This document shows, one piece after another, positions 7,019 through 15,588 of a DNA stretch of 22,883 nucleotides. This DNA is from RGIG4608 sp045631445. GTDB lineage: Bacteria; Bacillota; Clostridia; Oscillospirales; CAG-272. The notes under the pieces are model-generated. The model was given only the letters and a program-made list of their open reading frames with translations, did not search any database and was not told the DNA's origin. The stretch is taken from assembly GCA_045631445.1 (NCBI GenBank), contig JAZQUS010000104.1, positions 1 to 22,883 on the forward strand, written 5' to 3'. A program made the translations under genes and the position numbers. Every line of letters starts with the position of its first letter. Position 1 is the first letter of the stretch.

Positions 7019-8563
7019 TTAGGATAATTCTACTGTTTCGTCGGTAATAGTAGCCATTGCTTCATTCATTGACATTCCATTAGCAACTGCTGCCTTACGA
7101 GCTGCATTTACTGCTTGGATAGTCTTTACACGCTTACCATCGAGAGAATAACCCTTCATGGCAACAAGCGTAAGCGCCCAAGCAATCATAGGAATAAGGC
7201 AGAACAGAACGATAACTACCCAGTTCATGCCCTCAGAATATGGTGTCAACTTTGTGGGCAGGTCTTTAATTCCGATACACATAAGTGCGATTGATACAAC
7301 CGCAGATGCAAGGCTTGAAACAAGCTTATCAACGAGTGAGAACAATGTTCCCATAATGCCGGGGATAAATTTACCTGAGCGGTATGTTTCATAGTCTGCA
7401 CAGTCTGCAACCATGGGAATTGGCATATCTGCAGTTGCATAATATGCACCGTATCCCGTACCAAAGAAGAGAATAAACAAAACTGTATAAAGGTTGATGG
7501 AAAATCCATTCTCACCAAAGAGACTGAGGTTGAAGGAGGGATTGCCTTGCTTCCACATCAAAAGGAGTGCAAGTACGCCAACGTAACAAGCAAGTGCAAC
7601 CGCAACATATGTCATAAGGGAACGCTTTTGACCGTGCTTTTGAGATGTGCGGACGGTGAGGATAAAGAAGGGGGCAGAAAATACATATCCAAGTGCCATA
7701 AATACCATATTAAAGGTATCATAATTACCCATCATACAACCATAGAGCATAATCAAAACTGTAATGTTCTGAGCTATTGCGAGCGCGAGCTTACATCCTC
7801 CGCCTGCAACCATCAAACGTTGAAGTGGTTTATTGGCTTTGATAATTCTAATATATTCGTAAATCTTAACAGCTTCCTGATGTCCGCCACCTATACCGAA
7901 ATATTTTTCATTATCCTTTTCTGCAATACCGATAACTGCAAGCACCGTAAGAATTGCAGATATAACAATTCCGACAACGGTCATAATAGCATACCATTGT
8001 CTATTATAGTCGCCTGCAAAGGAATCCCAAGCCATAACCATACCAACCGCCTGCATAACGCCCATGCCGGCAAGCGAGCCGATGGTGTTAAATATTGTAA
8101 AGAGGGGGCGTTGCTTAGGATCGTTTGTAAGAACTGTTTGCGCGCTTCTTGTAACGGAGGTTTGGAAGGTATATCCGATTACCCATATAGCATAAAGCAC
8201 GATAAAGAGAGTGTAACGAAGCCATAACATACCCTCGGGAACAAGTGGTGTTACGATGTATAACAAAATTACGCTTACTGCCATAATGGCATTTCCTATT
8301 ACCATAAATGGACGGAATTTGCCGAATTTTGTGTTTGTCTTATCCATAAGAGCACCAATGATTGGGTCAGTAATAGCGTCAAAAACACGCATTCCTGTAA
8401 CCATAAAGGATGCAAAAAGCATAGCAAGTCCAAGAACTGCATTACCAAACTGCGCTATGTAGGAAAGTATAAGTACAAAATAAACATTAGTTGCGCCATT
8501 GTTCATTGGAAACAGGGCAAGCTGATAGAATTTGGCGCGGTTAACGCCATTGTTTTCATTCAT
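7019..8563 (-). CDS. GPH-family sugar:cation symporter
   Basis: A 514-residue protein with about 12 membrane helices. The signature of the glycoside-pentoside-hexuronide:cation symporter family is clear after helix 2: FDAITDPIIGALMDKT followed by KFGKFRPF, with D62 and D66 placed like the cation-coupling acids of MelB. A cytoplasmic tail of about 50 residues follows the last helix. It would import a glycoside or short oligosaccharide together with Na+ or H+. It lies 42 bp downstream of the GH2 gene with its own AAGGAGA site and ends at a strong terminator, so it is the last gene of the GH3-GH2-symporter cluster and probably feeds the cytoplasmic GH2. The substrate cannot be fixed; a beta-galactoside or beta-glucoside fits the neighbours. 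Confidence 0.9.
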   Translation of the reverse strand: MNENNGVNRAKFYQLALFPMNNGATNVYFVLILSYIAQFGNAVLGLAMLFASFMVTGMRVFDAITDPIIGALMDKTNTKFGKFRPFMVIGNAIMAVSVILLYIVTPLVPEGMLWLRYTLFIVLYAIWVIGYTFQTSVTRSAQTVLTNDPKQRPLFTIFNTIGSLAGMGVMQAVGMVMAWDSFAGDYNRQWYAIMTVVGIVISAILTVLAVIGIAEKDNEKYFGIGGGHQEAVKIYEYIRIIKANKPLQRLMVAGGGCKLALAIAQNITVLIMLYGCMMGNYDTFNMVFMALGYVFSAPFFILTVRTSQKHGQKRSLMTYVAVALACYVGVLALLLMWKQGNPSFNLSLFGENGFSINLYTVLFILFFGTGYGAYYATADMPIPMVADCADYETYRSGKFIPGIMGTLFSLVDKLVSSLASAVVSIALMCIGIKDLPTKLTPYSEGMNWVVIVLFCLIPMIAWALTLVAMKGYSLDGKRVKTIQAVNAARKAAVANGMSMNEAMATITDETVELS

Positions 8564-8605
8564 AATTATCTCCTTATATAAATTAAGGCTATTAAAGTTT
8601 TATTA

Positions 8606-10525
8606 TTAGGTCCAGTTGCCTCCGCCGGTGACCTTTTTGCCCAATTTGTACATTGGGTTTTTATGCTTTGCGTGACGAATTACTATTTCGTCGCTATGTT
8701 TACCTGATTTAGCAAGAAGCTTAACCTCGCCCTTGAGTGGAACGCGGAAGGTGAACACTTTATTTCCTTTTTGTGTTTCAAATTCTTTGCCGTTAACATA
8801 TAGTGTAACTTCAGGACAGTTTGAGTAGATTTTAACCTCGGTCTTTTTCTCAGCGCGATAAACGTAACGTCTGCCTGCAATATAAACGAATGGATCCTTT
8901 GACCACCATGCCTTATAAAGATAAAAGCTATCTTTTTTTATCTTACGGTCAAATGTAACGAGTCCCTTGTGGTTCATACCGGGTTCGCCACCCTGATTTC
9001 TTGCATCGGCAGCAAAGTCAAACATATTCCAAAGGTGTGTTGCCCACATGAATGGACGTTTTTCAAAGAAATTGAGCATATATTCGTTATATTTGCATTG
9101 ATATTCTTCACTTTGATCACCTCTGCGTGGGTGAGATGAGTGAAGATTAGGCATACATTCACATCCGTACTCAGAGTATCCAAGACAACGGTTAGGATAA
9201 CGATTGTGGAAATAATCCACCCATATATTATTGAGCCACATAAAAGGAGTGTACCAACCAAGATACAAATTCCAGCTAACCACGTCGGAAAGATGTCCTA
9301 CTGAGTCGAATGGTGCGCACATTGCATAGCAAGCAAGTGTAGTGGGACGGCTTGGATCCATCTCGTGAATCAAATTGTTGAGCAATTTGTGGTTATCAAG
9401 CATATCTGCGCGCTTTTTGGTAGAAATGGTAATTTCATTTGAAATGCCCCAAACGCAGATAGAGGGGTGATTGTAGCACTGAACTAAAAGCTCCTTCATT
9501 TGCGAAACAGTATTTTCTCTACCGTTTGGCATATGCTCGCAAATATATGGAATTTCTGCCCAAACCACCATACCGTACTCGTCACAAAGATCATAGAAGT
9601 ATTGATCGTGTTGATAATGCGCCAGACGAATGGTGTTAGCTCCGATTTCGCGTATCATGGCCATATCAATATCGTGATGCTCTTTTGTGATGGCATTTCC
9701 GATACCTTTCCAGTCCTGATGACGACAAACACCACGGAGAGGATATTCTTTTCCGTTCAAAAAGAATCCCTTTTGAGAATCAATTTTGAAAGAACGCACA
9801 CCGAAGCGACAATTAACCTTATCAACAGGCTCATCATTTACGAAAAGTGTTGCTTCACAAGAATAGAGATATGGATCGATTATACCGTGCCATAAATGTG
9901 CTTTCTCAATAACAATTGTTTCATCAGTGTCATTTCCAGTACCAACGATATTGCCATCTGCATCTTTAAGAGCAATGTCAACTCTGCCTCCTTCGGCATT
10001 GTGCCATGTGCGAACCCAAATGGCAGCATCTTCACCTGCAACCTCGGGGCAAACGGCAAGACCTTTACCGCCAAAGAAATCAAGGTCGAAATGATATTTA
10101 TTTACAACAAGCAGCTTTACATCGCGGTAGATACCGCCATAGAATGTAAAGTCCGCTTTTTGTGGATAAACCCTATCATTCTTGGAATTATCAACCTCTA
10201 CAATCATATGATTTTCTGCCGAGAGATAATCGGTGATATCAGTGCGGAAGGTAGAATAGCCACCATCGTGTGTTGTAACTACCGTGCCATTAAGAATTAC
10301 CTTAGCAGAAGCATTTACGCCGTTAAATTCGATATAAACTCTTTCGTTAACAGATGGATTTGGAGAAGTAAAATGCTTTTCATAAACACAAGTGCCACGA
10401 TAATAGTCATCGCCTCCGTCTTGACCATCGATGTTATTCCAAGTATGTGGGATGTTTACTGTTGATTCACTACCGTCGTGATAGCGAAACAACCAATTTT
10501 CATTGATAAGTAGTTCTTTTCTCAT
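8606..10525 (-). CDS. Glycoside hydrolase family 2 (beta-galactosidase-like), cytoplasmic
   Basis: A 639-residue enzyme. An N-terminal jelly-roll sugar-binding domain (about 1-145) is followed by an immunoglobulin-like domain (about 146-250), the GH2 TIM barrel (about 251-550) and a C-terminal beta domain. The barrel starts with GVCRHQDWKG and contains WGISNE, where E364 should be the acid/base, and GYSEYG, where E452 should be the nucleophile. There is no signal peptide, so it acts in the cytoplasm on imported sugar. The start is set at ATG 10525 just after GGAG; a longer reading from a TTG at 10570 would run through a terminator-like hairpin and has no ribosome binding site. Beta-galactosidase is the most likely activity; beta-glucuronidase or beta-mannosidase is not excluded. 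Confidence 0.88.
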   Translation of the reverse strand: MRKELLINENWLFRYHDGSESTVNIPHTWNNIDGQDGGDDYYRGTCVYEKHFTSPNPSVNERVYIEFNGVNASAKVILNGTVVTTHDGGYSTFRTDITDYLSAENHMIVEVDNSKNDRVYPQKADFTFYGGIYRDVKLLVVNKYHFDLDFFGGKGLAVCPEVAGEDAAIWVRTWHNAEGGRVDIALKDADGNIVGTGNDTDETIVIEKAHLWHGIIDPYLYSCEATLFVNDEPVDKVNCRFGVRSFKIDSQKGFFLNGKEYPLRGVCRHQDWKGIGNAITKEHHDIDMAMIREIGANTIRLAHYQHDQYFYDLCDEYGMVVWAEIPYICEHMPNGRENTVSQMKELLVQCYNHPSICVWGISNEITISTKKRADMLDNHKLLNNLIHEMDPSRPTTLACYAMCAPFDSVGHLSDVVSWNLYLGWYTPFMWLNNIWVDYFHNRYPNRCLGYSEYGCECMPNLHSSHPRRGDQSEEYQCKYNEYMLNFFEKRPFMWATHLWNMFDFAADARNQGGEPGMNHKGLVTFDRKIKKDSFYLYKAWWSKDPFVYIAGRRYVYRAEKKTEVKIYSNCPEVTLYVNGKEFETQKGNKVFTFRVPLKGEVKLLAKSGKHSDEIVIRHAKHKNPMYKLGKKVTGGGNWT

Positions 10526-10533
10526 AAAACTCC

Positions 10534-10581
10534 AAAAAATCTCCCTGTCCCATTTGCGCTGATATTGCAACGGACAGGGAG
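10534..10581 (-). terminator. Hairpin plus U-run directly before the GH2 start (terminator or attenuator)
   Basis: In the leftward transcript a perfect 10-bp stem (CTCCCTGTCC at 10572-10581 with GGACAGGGAG at 10541-10550) and a 21-base loop are followed by ATTTTTT (10534-10540). The very next bases are the GGAG ribosome binding site and the GH2 ATG. It has the form of an intrinsic terminator between GH3 and GH2. No strong promoter is visible between the stem and the GH3 stop, so GH2 and the symporter may depend on readthrough. Confidence 0.7.
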
Positions 10582-10629
10582 AATAATTAAATTAGTTTAA
10601 ACTTTGCAATATAATCTTATGCTCAAAAA

Positions 10630-13596
10630 TTAAGCCATAAGAGCTGCCATTATTATAAGAAGTATTATTGCAAGTGCAAGAACAGCAATGGTAATGATGA
10701 AGATAAGGCTTACAATTGCAGGGGTTGTTGCAACTACAACTGTTTCTGCACCAACACCGTTCATTGCCGCAGAGTTAATGATTGTGTAAAGGTTGTGATG
10801 CATTGCTTCAACCATTGCATTAACAAATACGGGATCGTCCTTAGCTGCTTCAATATCCTTTGTAGCATAGTTCATCATTGCGTCAAAGCAAGTTACACCA
10901 CCTGCTATGATAGCATCAACTGCGTTACAGTTTGCTGTAATCATGTTGTCTGTGATATGCATTGAGTGGTTGCCCCATTCACCACGAAGAATACCGTTCA
11001 TAAGACCGTAGTTAGCAGCGGACCATGTTGTACCCCAACGAGTATAAGCTGTCATAACGCCACCGCGTCCTTCGTTTTCTTCAAGTGCCTTCTGGAATGC
11101 TTTAAGGTAGATTTCACGTGCTGCCTGTTCTGTAAGCCATGCTGCCTGACCAAGACGTTCCTGCTCGGAATCGTTAAGGGCAAAGTGCTTCATAACCACG
11201 TCAACACCCTTTTCAAGAATACCTCTAACTTCAATGCCACCCATTTCACCTGCAAGGAAGCCGTCCTCTGAGTAGTACTCAAAGTTACGTCCGCCGTAAG
11301 GTGTACGGTGTGTATTAGCACCGGGACCGTAGAGACAGGAAACACCTGCATCAAGACAGTCATTACCAATCATAAGACCAATCTGATACATAAGCTCAAG
11401 GTTGAATGTAGCCGCCATTACGTCTTCGGAAGTGAACGCTGTAGCTTCTGCTCCAAGACCGGAACCGAAGAGAGAAACTGTAAGACCCTGAGGACCATTT
11501 TCGTCACGAGAACCGGGAGCGTTTACTGATTCAACAGGCATTCTCCAGTGGAAGCAGTCACCGATTGTGATAAGTTCTTCAAGAGTAACCTGTTTGAGAA
11601 GCTCGTTCCATGCGGGATCGTCATAGTCTTTAGCGGCTTTAATGCCGTCATTGTCCATGTCCATATCGAACATATCGTAGAGTGAAAGGTCACCCTTCTG
11701 GCCGAGAATAGGCATTGTATCCCAGTCTCTATTTGTTTTCTTTTCGAAGTCCGCCTTTATTTGCTCGTATTCAGGAAGCTTGCCTTCGTATCTATTGTCA
11801 AGCTCTTTTGCCATAGCGGTAGTAAGAATGAGCTTGTAGTTGCCTGTGGGCCATGTGCCTTCCCAGTCGTTTCTGGAGAGCATTTTAATTACTTCTTCGC
11901 CGTAGTATACGTTAGGGTCGGAATTTTGAAGCTGATTCTCGATCTTTGTGCCATTAAGTGATGTTGAGTATGTTGTTGCATCAAGAGTGTCGTATTCAAC
12001 GGTAGCAACGAGATCTGCGTTACCATTTTCTACTGCAGTGCCTTTTTTAGCGGTGAGAACGTTAACGTTAGCGTTGTGAGCATCAGTAGCAGCTGTGAAG
12101 TAGTATGTGCCTGCATCAAGGATATATGTGCCTTTTCCGTAAGCATCATAAGCAGCCATATCGCGTTCGTCTACAGTAATTGTGAGAACCTCGGATGCCT
12201 TAGGTTCAAGAACCTTTGTTTTTCCAAAGCCAATAAGCTGAACGGATGCTTTTTCTATCTTGTTATCGATATCATACTGAGTGTATGGAGAAGAAAGGTA
12301 AATCTGAACCGTTTCTTTACCGGCAACATCACCTGTGTTAGTAACCTTAACACTGATGTTGTAGCATTTTTCACCATGCTCATTAATACCTTCGTTAACC
12401 GTCATATCGCTATATTGGAATGTTGTATAAGAAAGACCGTATCCGAATGGGAAAGCAACTTCATTTGCATACTGATCTGCATAGTTGCCTGCATTTCCAA
12501 CGCCCATAATAGCATCAGCAAAACGTGTTTCGTAATATTTATAACCTACGTAGATGCCTTCCTGATATACCATAAACGTAGAGATAGCATCAGGAATTTC
12601 AACACCTGCTGCAAGTTCATACTTCTGAGCGATGAAGTTAATCATTGCGGGAGAAGTGAAGTTGTCATAGCAATATGTGTCAACAAGACTACCGGAGGGG
12701 TTAATCTTACCTGCGAGGATATCTGTAACAGCATTAGTACCTGCGATACCAAGACCGCCAACCCACATACAAGCGTCAACATCGAAATCTCTAAGGAAAT
12801 CAACTTCAAGAGCATTGGATGTGTTAATAAGAACTACAATGGACTTGATTTTGCCTGCGTCCTTGAGGTCGTTAGCAAACTGAAGAAGAGCTCTTTCATT
12901 AGCATTGAGTTCAAGATAGTTCTGTGCGTTAGCTTCACCCTTATAACCGGGGAATGAGCAATCGTAACCTTCACCACCAACACGAGAGAAAGTGATGATA
13001 ACTGCATCACCGTATTCGGAGATGGAGTCTTTTACGTTTTGGGGATAGTCTGCGGGATTGATCTCAAGAATTGGAGCCTGTCCTGCAAGAACTGCGCTTT
13101 CACCCTTTGATTCGCCGGATGCTTTTTCAATATTCTTGATGATTTTTTGAGCTTCCTTGCTGTTATACCAGTCCCAAAGAGTTTCGTTGACTGTCAAGCC
13201 TGACTTTTCAAGTGCTGCCTTGAGGTTATCTGCCTTGGATGCGTCAACATTACCTGAACCTGTACCACCGTAAGTGAGGTCGATTGAATTAACTGAAAGT
13301 GTGCTAACCTTTGCGCCTGAGGCGAGGGGGAGAGCACCATTGTTTGTCAAAAGAACCGCGCCTTCACCTTCAATAGCATAGCAAAGTTCTTTACCTGCGG
13401 CAATTCTTTCTGCCTCGGTTGCATAGTCGCCTTTGAAATAAATGGCATTTTCATCCTCGTTCACAAGTTTCCAGAATTTGTTTCCGGGAACGAGAAGAGA
13501 GAGTGTGTTGTCGAACATATTGACAACGATGTTCACTGGGATTAAAATCACCAGAAGGACTACCATAAATATGGCTAAGCCTCTAACGAATTCCAT
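10630..13596 (-). CDS. Domain-permuted GH3 beta-glucosidase anchored in the membrane at both ends
   Basis: A 988-residue protein with the usual GH3 domains in swapped order. After an N-terminal signal-anchor helix (about 5-27) comes the alpha/beta C-domain of GH3 (about 66-395; GGEGYD with E209 as candidate acid/base), then a fibronectin-III-like domain (about 405-515), a linker, and the TIM barrel (about 660-945). Barrel motifs are DENGPQGL, LYGPGANTHRTPYGGRNFEYYSED, here split as LYGPGANTHR and GGRNFEYYSED, VMKHFALND, and HITDN, where D883 should be the nucleophile. A second hydrophobic helix closes the protein (about 952-986). The enzyme should face outside, releasing sugars for import. 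The start at 13596 follows AAGGAGA; an upstream ATG at 13629 lacks a site. Reversed domain order is known in Butyrivibrio and Ruminococcus GH3 enzymes. Confidence 0.88.
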   Translation of the reverse strand: MEFVRGLAIFMVVLLVILIPVNIVVNMFDNTLSLLVPGNKFWKLVNEDENAIYFKGDYATEAERIAAGKELCYAIEGEGAVLLTNNGALPLASGAKVSTLSVNSIDLTYGGTGSGNVDASKADNLKAALEKSGLTVNETLWDWYNSKEAQKIIKNIEKASGESKGESAVLAGQAPILEINPADYPQNVKDSISEYGDAVIITFSRVGGEGYDCSFPGYKGEANAQNYLELNANERALLQFANDLKDAGKIKSIVVLINTSNALEVDFLRDFDVDACMWVGGLGIAGTNAVTDILAGKINPSGSLVDTYCYDNFTSPAMINFIAQKYELAAGVEIPDAISTFMVYQEGIYVGYKYYETRFADAIMGVGNAGNYADQYANEVAFPFGYGLSYTTFQYSDMTVNEGINEHGEKCYNISVKVTNTGDVAGKETVQIYLSSPYTQYDIDNKIEKASVQLIGFGKTKVLEPKASEVLTITVDERDMAAYDAYGKGTYILDAGTYYFTAATDAHNANVNVLTAKKGTAVENGNADLVATVEYDTLDATTYSTSLNGTKIENQLQNSDPNVYYGEEVIKMLSRNDWEGTWPTGNYKLILTTAMAKELDNRYEGKLPEYEQIKADFEKKTNRDWDTMPILGQKGDLSLYDMFDMDMDNDGIKAAKDYDDPAWNELLKQVTLEELITIGDCFHWRMPVESVNAPGSRDENGPQGLTVSLFGSGLGAEATAFTSEDVMAATFNLELMYQIGLMIGNDCLDAGVSCLYGPGANTHRTPYGGRNFEYYSEDGFLAGEMGGIEVRGILEKGVDVVMKHFALNDSEQERLGQAAWLTEQAAREIYLKAFQKALEENEGRGGVMTAYTRWGTTWSAANYGLMNGILRGEWGNHSMHITDNMITANCNAVDAIIAGGVTCFDAMMNYATKDIEAAKDDPVFVNAMVEAMHHNLYTIINSAAMNGVGAETVVVATTPAIVSLIFIITIAVLALAIILLIIMAALMA

Positions 13597-13659
13597 AAAA
13601 ATTCTCCTTAATATTGCATTATTTTTCACAGAGTATCACTCAATAAAATCGGTGACATT

Positions 13660-13688
13660 ATTATATCACGAATTATTCTAAATGTCAA
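13660..13688 (-). promoter_or_regulatory. Consensus promoter of the GH3 gene
   Basis: Reading leftward: TTGACA (13683-13688), a 17-bp spacer, TATAAT (13660-13665). Both hexamers match the sigma-A consensus exactly. The predicted leader before the GH3 start codon is about 60 bases. Confidence 0.85.
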
Positions 13689-13722
13689 TTATATTATTTT
13701 ATATGTAACAAATGTGTGTAAA

Positions 13723-13829
13723 TTGTACAAATAATCAGATTTGTTTTTGGTCTAATTAACAATGTTGATTTGTGTTTTGTTGTGTAATTTATTAATTATA
13801 GGAGTTGAAATCAAAAAATTAACATTGTT
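13723..13829. promoter_or_regulatory. Palindromic sites upstream of the GH3 promoter
   Basis: TTAACAATGTT at 13756-13766 and TTAACATTGTT at 13819-13829 both contain the palindrome AACAWTGTT; their centres are 63 bp apart, six helical turns. TTGTACAA (13723-13730) is a further palindrome nearer the promoter. They are candidates for a sugar-responsive regulator, but no regulator gene is adjacent. The region is very AT-rich, so chance is possible. Confidence 0.35.
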
Positions 13830-13842
13830 TTGTATATTTTGA

Positions 13843-14306
13843 TGGTTGCGGGTGGGATTTTTCATTGCCCAGTCGAAAATATAGTCGTCTCGGGCGCATA
13901 CTAAAGCATTTGCCCGACACTCCTTATTTTCTCCCTTGTCGTGCTCCTTTTTTCTCGCACTGCGAGCAGTCGCACTCCAAGCCCCCGACCTCCTCCGTCG
14001 GTCGTGGTTTCAAATCCCCATCTGCTCATAACGGATAGAACAAAAAAGCAGTCCATTTGGACTGCTTTTTGTTCTATTGGTTGCGGGGGTGGGATTTTTC
14101 ATTGCCCGGTCGCGTCGCATAGTCGTTTTGCTTCGTGAATAATTCACTCGCAACACTCCTTGCTTTGGCTCCTTCACTTCGTAAAAACATCACACTGTGA
14201 TGTTTTTACTTGCTCACCCACTCCCTCCGCGGAGGTCGTTCGGCAATTCAAAATCTACTCTCAAGGATAAAACAAAAAGCACACCGAATGGTGTGCTTTT
14301 GTTTTA
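13843..14306 (-). repeat. Tandem decayed units carrying tRNA 3'-end copies and hairpins
   Basis: Noncoding. The last 20 bases of the tRNA-fMet gene (14307-14326 on the plus strand) recur exactly at 14078-14097, and with two G residues missing at 13843-13860, each followed by the same TTCATTGCCC. The two spacers (about 165-175 bp) share short blocks such as ATAGTCGT, ACACTCCTT and CTCCG and an internal hairpin: 14181-14194/14196-14209 in one and CTCGCA-C-TGCGAG (about 13958-13970) in the other. Two units end in a stem flanked by AACAAAAA/TTTTTGTT, with different but complementary stem sequences (14038-14074 and 14267-14307). This looks like repeated duplication of a tRNA end with its terminator. 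Confidence 0.65.
14267..14306 (-). terminator. Terminator of the tRNA unit
   Basis: In the leftward direction a stem formed by 14267-14285 and 14290-14307 (GCACACC-GAAT-GGTGTGC core, one A-run base unpaired) is followed by TTTTTGTTTT. It begins at the very 3' end of tRNA-fMet. Confidence 0.8.
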
Positions 14307-14384
<78 letters not shown>

Positions 14385-14401
14385 ATATCTGGTGATTAAG
14401 G

Positions 14402-14490
14402 TGGTGCCGGGAACGGGAATCGAACCCGTACGGTACTTTCGTACCACGGGATTTTAAGTCCCGGGCGTCTGCCAATTTCGCCACCCCGGC
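14402..14490 (-). tRNA. tRNA-Leu (TAA)
   Basis: An 89-base class II tRNA. Acceptor arm GCCGGGG with TCCCGGC plus ACCA; anticodon loop CTTAAAA gives TAA (Leu); long variable arm GGTAC-GAAA-GTACC; T-arm ACGGG-TTCGATT-CCCGT. It is the first gene of the unit, with tRNA-fMet 17 bases downstream. Confidence 0.95.
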
Positions 14491-14536
14491 GGAATTTACA
14501 TCGCCACGTTTGTGGTCCACTCTTAATTGCTTGAGT

Positions 14537-14565
14537 ATTATAACACACAAATTGCATTTTGTCAA
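14537..14565 (-). promoter_or_regulatory. Promoter of the tRNA-Leu/tRNA-fMet unit
   Basis: Reading leftward: TTGACA (14560-14565), a 17-bp spacer, TATAAT (14537-14542), about 47 bases before tRNA-Leu. An exact consensus, as expected for stable RNA genes. Confidence 0.85.
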
Positions 14566-14585
14566 CACCCTTTTGCGAAAAAATA

Positions 14586-14614
14586 TTGACTTTTTTTGAT
14601 TAAGAGAGTACAAT
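14586..14614 (+). promoter_or_regulatory. Promoter of the unknown gene/recG unit
   Basis: TTGACT (14586-14591), a 17-bp spacer, TACAAT (14609-14614), divergent from the tRNA promoter with 20 bases between the two -35 boxes. Confidence 0.7.
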
Positions 14615-14654
14615 AGGTATATCTACTATTATTATATACGAAAGAATTGGTATT

Positions 14655-15587
14655 ATGCATAAAAATTTCAATCCAATAATTGATGATTCGTTGCCACCAT
14701 TTTGTGAGGATGTTTATTTGTTTGACAGGCACGGTAACGTTATTTTTTGCAGGCAGGGGATTGACAGAAAAATAATTAATATTTACGATATAGTCGGCAA
14801 AGAATGTATGAATTTTATTAAAAAGAATTCGGTTCTTTCAAATATAAATCCTATAATTTTGCTTGAGTCCATCGATGGAGTTATATTTTTTGATGTTTCA
14901 TTATTAAATAAAAAAGGGATTTTTGTTGCGATTATTCCTCATTTTCCAAAGACCAGGGTGCTTGAAATTGTTAAATCGAAGTGCTCTTTTGTTCTTGCAG
15001 ATCCCAAAATTCAAGAAAACTTGCATTCGGTGAAAGCAAGAGAATTAACGCGTGAAGAATGTATTTTTGCAGATCGTTTAAGAATGCTTCATTATTTCGA
15101 AATACATTATTCACAGACGCACGGTAAAACAAATGCGGAGATTGCGGATATGATGCTTGATTTCGCGCACGGAATAGCTTCCTTTATTGGATGCTATGTG
15201 GAATGCAACGTTAGAGGAATATCTATTTTTGAAATCAAAAATGAATTATGTGTATATGCATATAAGTTTATGCTATTTATTCTTTGCTTTGCCTCGCGCA
15301 TTTATTCTGAGGAAAGGAAAGCGATAATTGATATTTATTTTGATGAAATGGGTGTATTTATGAACTTATCGTTCAAGCTTGCGGATGTTTACGACGATAT
15401 GAACGTTTTTGAGCTGGACGCATTTGATCAATTATTAAGGAATGCGCAAAACGATAAATTTTTGATTGAATATGAGAAAAATCGTGATAACATTTCATTT
15501 TGTGGATATTTATGGCAGTACTCATCCGATTACGAGCATATTAAAAAGAAACGAATTGATATAATATATAAAATGAAAGGAGAATGA
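14655..15587 (+). CDS. Hypothetical protein co-transcribed with recG
   Basis: A 310-residue protein I do not recognise. The N-terminal half (DVYLFDRHGNVIFC, then DGVIFFDVSLLNKKGIFVAIIP) has the alternating strand pattern of a PAS- or sensor-like domain, and the middle (about 130-165) is helical with many charged residues (AREL, EECIFADRLRML). The segment YAYKFMLFILCFASRIY is hydrophobic but too polar at its edges to call a membrane helix with confidence. Residues 220-300 resemble a degenerate ATPase lobe only in strand spacing; no nucleotide motif is visible. The ribosome binding site is weak. The stop codon lies one base before the recG start, so the two genes are translated from one message. 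Confidence 0.7.
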   Translation: MHKNFNPIIDDSLPPFCEDVYLFDRHGNVIFCRQGIDRKIINIYDIVGKECMNFIKKNSVLSNINPIILLESIDGVIFFDVSLLNKKGIFVAIIPHFPKTRVLEIVKSKCSFVLADPKIQENLHSVKARELTREECIFADRLRMLHYFEIHYSQTHGKTNAEIADMMLDFAHGIASFIGCYVECNVRGISIFEIKNELCVYAYKFMLFILCFASRIYSEERKAIIDIYFDEMGVFMNLSFKLADVYDDMNVFELDAFDQLLRNAQNDKFLIEYEKNRDNISFCGYLWQYSSDYEHIKKKRIDIIYKMKGE

Positions 15588-15588
15588 T

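Noticed and set aside
7547..8227. 226-codon open frame opposite the GPH symporter gene
   Set aside because: Antisense shadow with Cys/His/Asn-rich composition and no start signal.
10594..10603. AGTTTAAACT palindrome, sharing GTTTAAAC with the TetR operator region
   Set aside because: An 8-base AT-rich match is expected by chance, and the two loci have no functional link.
12076..12957. 293-codon open frame opposite the GH3 gene
   Set aside because: Antisense shadow, rich in Cys, Asn and Ile, without ribosome binding site or recognisable domain; the GH3 reading is intact.
13941..14138. Open frame over the tRNA-linked repeat
   Set aside because: Low-complexity Arg/Pro/Ser translation of repeated noncoding DNA, with no ribosome binding site.
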